Below are positions 62,735 to 64,000 of a DNA stretch of 64,000 nucleotides, piece after piece. Each line of letters starts with the position of its first letter. The stretch's first letter is position 1. Position numbers and translations under genes: made by a program. A model generated the notes under the pieces. The model worked only from the letters and a program-made list of their open reading frames with translations. It made no database searches and was not told the DNA's origin. Origin of the DNA: Chrysomallon squamiferum (lineage: Eukaryota > Mollusca > Gastropoda > Neomphalida > Peltospiridae). The DNA lies in NCBI GenBank assembly GCA_012295275.1, contig CM022671.1:18368956-18432955 (forward strand), written 5' to 3'.

Positions 62735-62761
62735 AAAAAAAAAAAAAAAAAAAAAAAAAAA
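62735..62761. repeat. Poly(A) tract
   Basis: A run of 27 A in intron 6. Confidence 0.95.
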
Positions 62762-62799
62762 TGTTAAAAATAATCTGTCAGCTTACACAACGTTTTTCT

Positions 62800-63140
62800 C
62801 AATTACATTCTGTCCGTTTCAAGTGAACATTTTCGGAAATGAAAGCTTTTCTGTTAAGTCGCACCAACATGGGAGATTATTTGAAATAATGGAAACGGTT
62901 TTGTGTGGAAGGTTTTTTCATCTGATTGCAATCATTACCTACAAAGACTGCGGCTTAGTGGTCAATTATTTAAAATATCAAGTTTTTTATTTTATTTATT
63001 TATTTTTCCTTTTTTTTTAATGACTGGATTGCAGAGTGGCCGTTTAAGGGTTGTCATTTGCAGCAGTTATCGAATCAGATGTTTTTTCGTGGCTGTTTTT
63101 AACTGCTTAGTTCAGAAATTTGTTTGTAGCAGTTTTTAAA
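62800..63140. other. Complex-sequence island in intron 6
   Basis: Mostly non-repetitive sequence between poly(A) and (GT)n. Two overlapping frames cross it with no recognised domain. Candidate conserved non-coding DNA. Confidence 0.22.
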
Positions 63141-63144
63141 TGTC

Positions 63145-63330
63145 GTGTGTGTGTGTGTGTGTGTGTGTGTGTTCAAGTACATATATATTTATGTATGTAT
63201 GAATGTAATAGGTATACATGCATGCATGAGTGTATGTAAATGTAGTTTGAATATATGTATGTTTGTATATGTTTGCATGATTATAAATATGTTTACTTAG
63301 ATATATACATACATATGTATGGATGTTGTA
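63145..63330. repeat. (GT)n and (TATG)n tract
   Basis: Perfect GT at 63145-63172, followed by imperfect TATG/CATG units to about 63325. Confidence 0.92.
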
Positions 63331-63739
63331 AAGTACAAGAAGGTTTGACAGAGATCAATCACGGAGAATTAGTCTGAATTCCAGTCAAGCAATCACTCAA
63401 CCTGTAACATATGAGAGACACTGCATCCCTGTAATTTGCATTTGTTCAGTGACAAATAACTGGTTTAGCTATGTGTTTGTCTTTGATTAGATGTCTACAG
63501 TAAGAATTTCCTTGCAAAAACACATCATTTTCTGTCTGGTGTTGTCTGACAAGAATGATTCCAGCACCATTCTGATATACACACTGGCTATATGTGTCTC
63601 ATTAGGTAGTCATTAACCTTTGATTGAAGTTTGGGAGGTATGAGGATCCAATGTTGGTGACAGTGAGATAAGGTTACACCTTACAGTTTAGAACATACAG
63701 GGACAGGGGAATCAAAACCTTGTGATTCTTAGCTTCAGG

Positions 63740-63930
63740 GATTGTAATCTGTCAACAGATGCATTAACTGTATCCTGACAACAGGTGCTTCAGTAGTATC
63801 TTGTCAACAGGGTCAGGTATTGCATCCTGTCAACAGAATATCCTGTTATGGAGAATATCCTGTCAACATATTTATGGAGAATATCCCATCAACATATGAA
63901 GGGATTGTGTCCTGTCAACTTTTGGGAATA
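63740..63930. repeat. Degenerate 'CCTGTCAACA' tandem repeat
   Basis: Seven or eight copies of CTGTCAACA or near variants (near 63750, 63776, 63802, 63828, 63860, 63888 and 63914), 26-32 bp apart: a decayed minisatellite with an ATATCCTGTCAACA core. Confidence 0.85.
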
Positions 63931-64000
63931 TTTTCTAACAACTGATGTAGAGATTCTGTCTTGCTTAGGGTTAATTCATGAACAGAAATTAAAATACAGA

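Larger units (their letters stand above)
56695..64000 (+). other. Intron 6, 5' part (continues past window)
   Basis: No further Musashi exon is recognised to the window end. If the intron were retained, translation would run 15 codons and stop at 56740-56742. Contents not listed separately are AT-rich sequence; 60400-60720 is a T-rich (TTTA)n-like stretch. Confidence 0.85.

Noticed and set aside
56695-64000. Next Musashi exon (rest of RRM2)
   Set aside because: I looked for codons matching the expected DAM-MFD-TNRHRGFGF block after an AG acceptor and saw none, so the exon is placed beyond the window.

Overview
The window is eukaryotic, AT-rich and packed with microsatellites. It holds one recognisable gene: the 5' half of a Musashi-family (MSI2/Rbp6-like) RNA-binding protein gene on the + strand. 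Six coding exons, all with GT-AG introns and matching phases, give 137 codons: a short N-terminus, a complete first RRM and the start of the second RRM. The reading frame is open at the last donor, and the gene continues beyond base 64000. The likely source is a mollusc, most probably a cephalopod such as an octopus. This is inferred from the very long introns, the density of (CA)n, (GA)n, (CATA)n, (GATA)n and (ACT)n repeats, and a degenerate 'TTTAACGAC...CATCGGCT' element (12095-12530) that resembles a repeat I remember from mollusc genomes. The species cannot be fixed from the sequence alone.

Bases 1-19530 are the upstream flank. I find no protein gene there. The stretch is dominated by simple repeats: eight perfect (GA)n/(CT)n arrays longer than 50 bp, long fields of (ACT)/(AAT)/(AAC) triplets, and (CATA)n tracts. 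A few islands of complex sequence stand out (1070-1450, 5690-5935, 9330-9640, 11150-11360, 13200-13440, 17044-17340). They look more like conserved regulatory DNA than like exons. Bases 19530-19951 form a GC- and CpG-richer, TATA-less block with a perfect CRE palindrome, an RFX/X-box-like site, two CCAAT boxes and a CACGTG E-box directly before the ATG, so this is the likely promoter.

Bases 19952-25470 carry exons 1-5, which encode the N-terminus and all of RRM1, separated by introns of 157, 1385, 2951 and 708 bp. Intron 5 (25471-56601) is 31 kb and falls exactly between the two RRM-coding blocks. It contains several complex-sequence islands, minisatellites with 28-, 29- and 47-bp units, and a GT/CA inverted repeat. 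Exon 6 (56602-56694) begins RRM2. From 56695 to the end is intron 6; the next exon of RRM2 is not in the window.

Musashi proteins are cytoplasmic translational regulators that bind UAG-containing motifs in 3' UTRs, typically in neural and other progenitor cells. The points worth following up are the regulatory architecture (promoter cluster, intronic islands, CRE-like palindromes repeated in intron 5) and RNA structure in the pre-mRNA. I found no operon-like, CRISPR-like or otherwise new multi-gene system.
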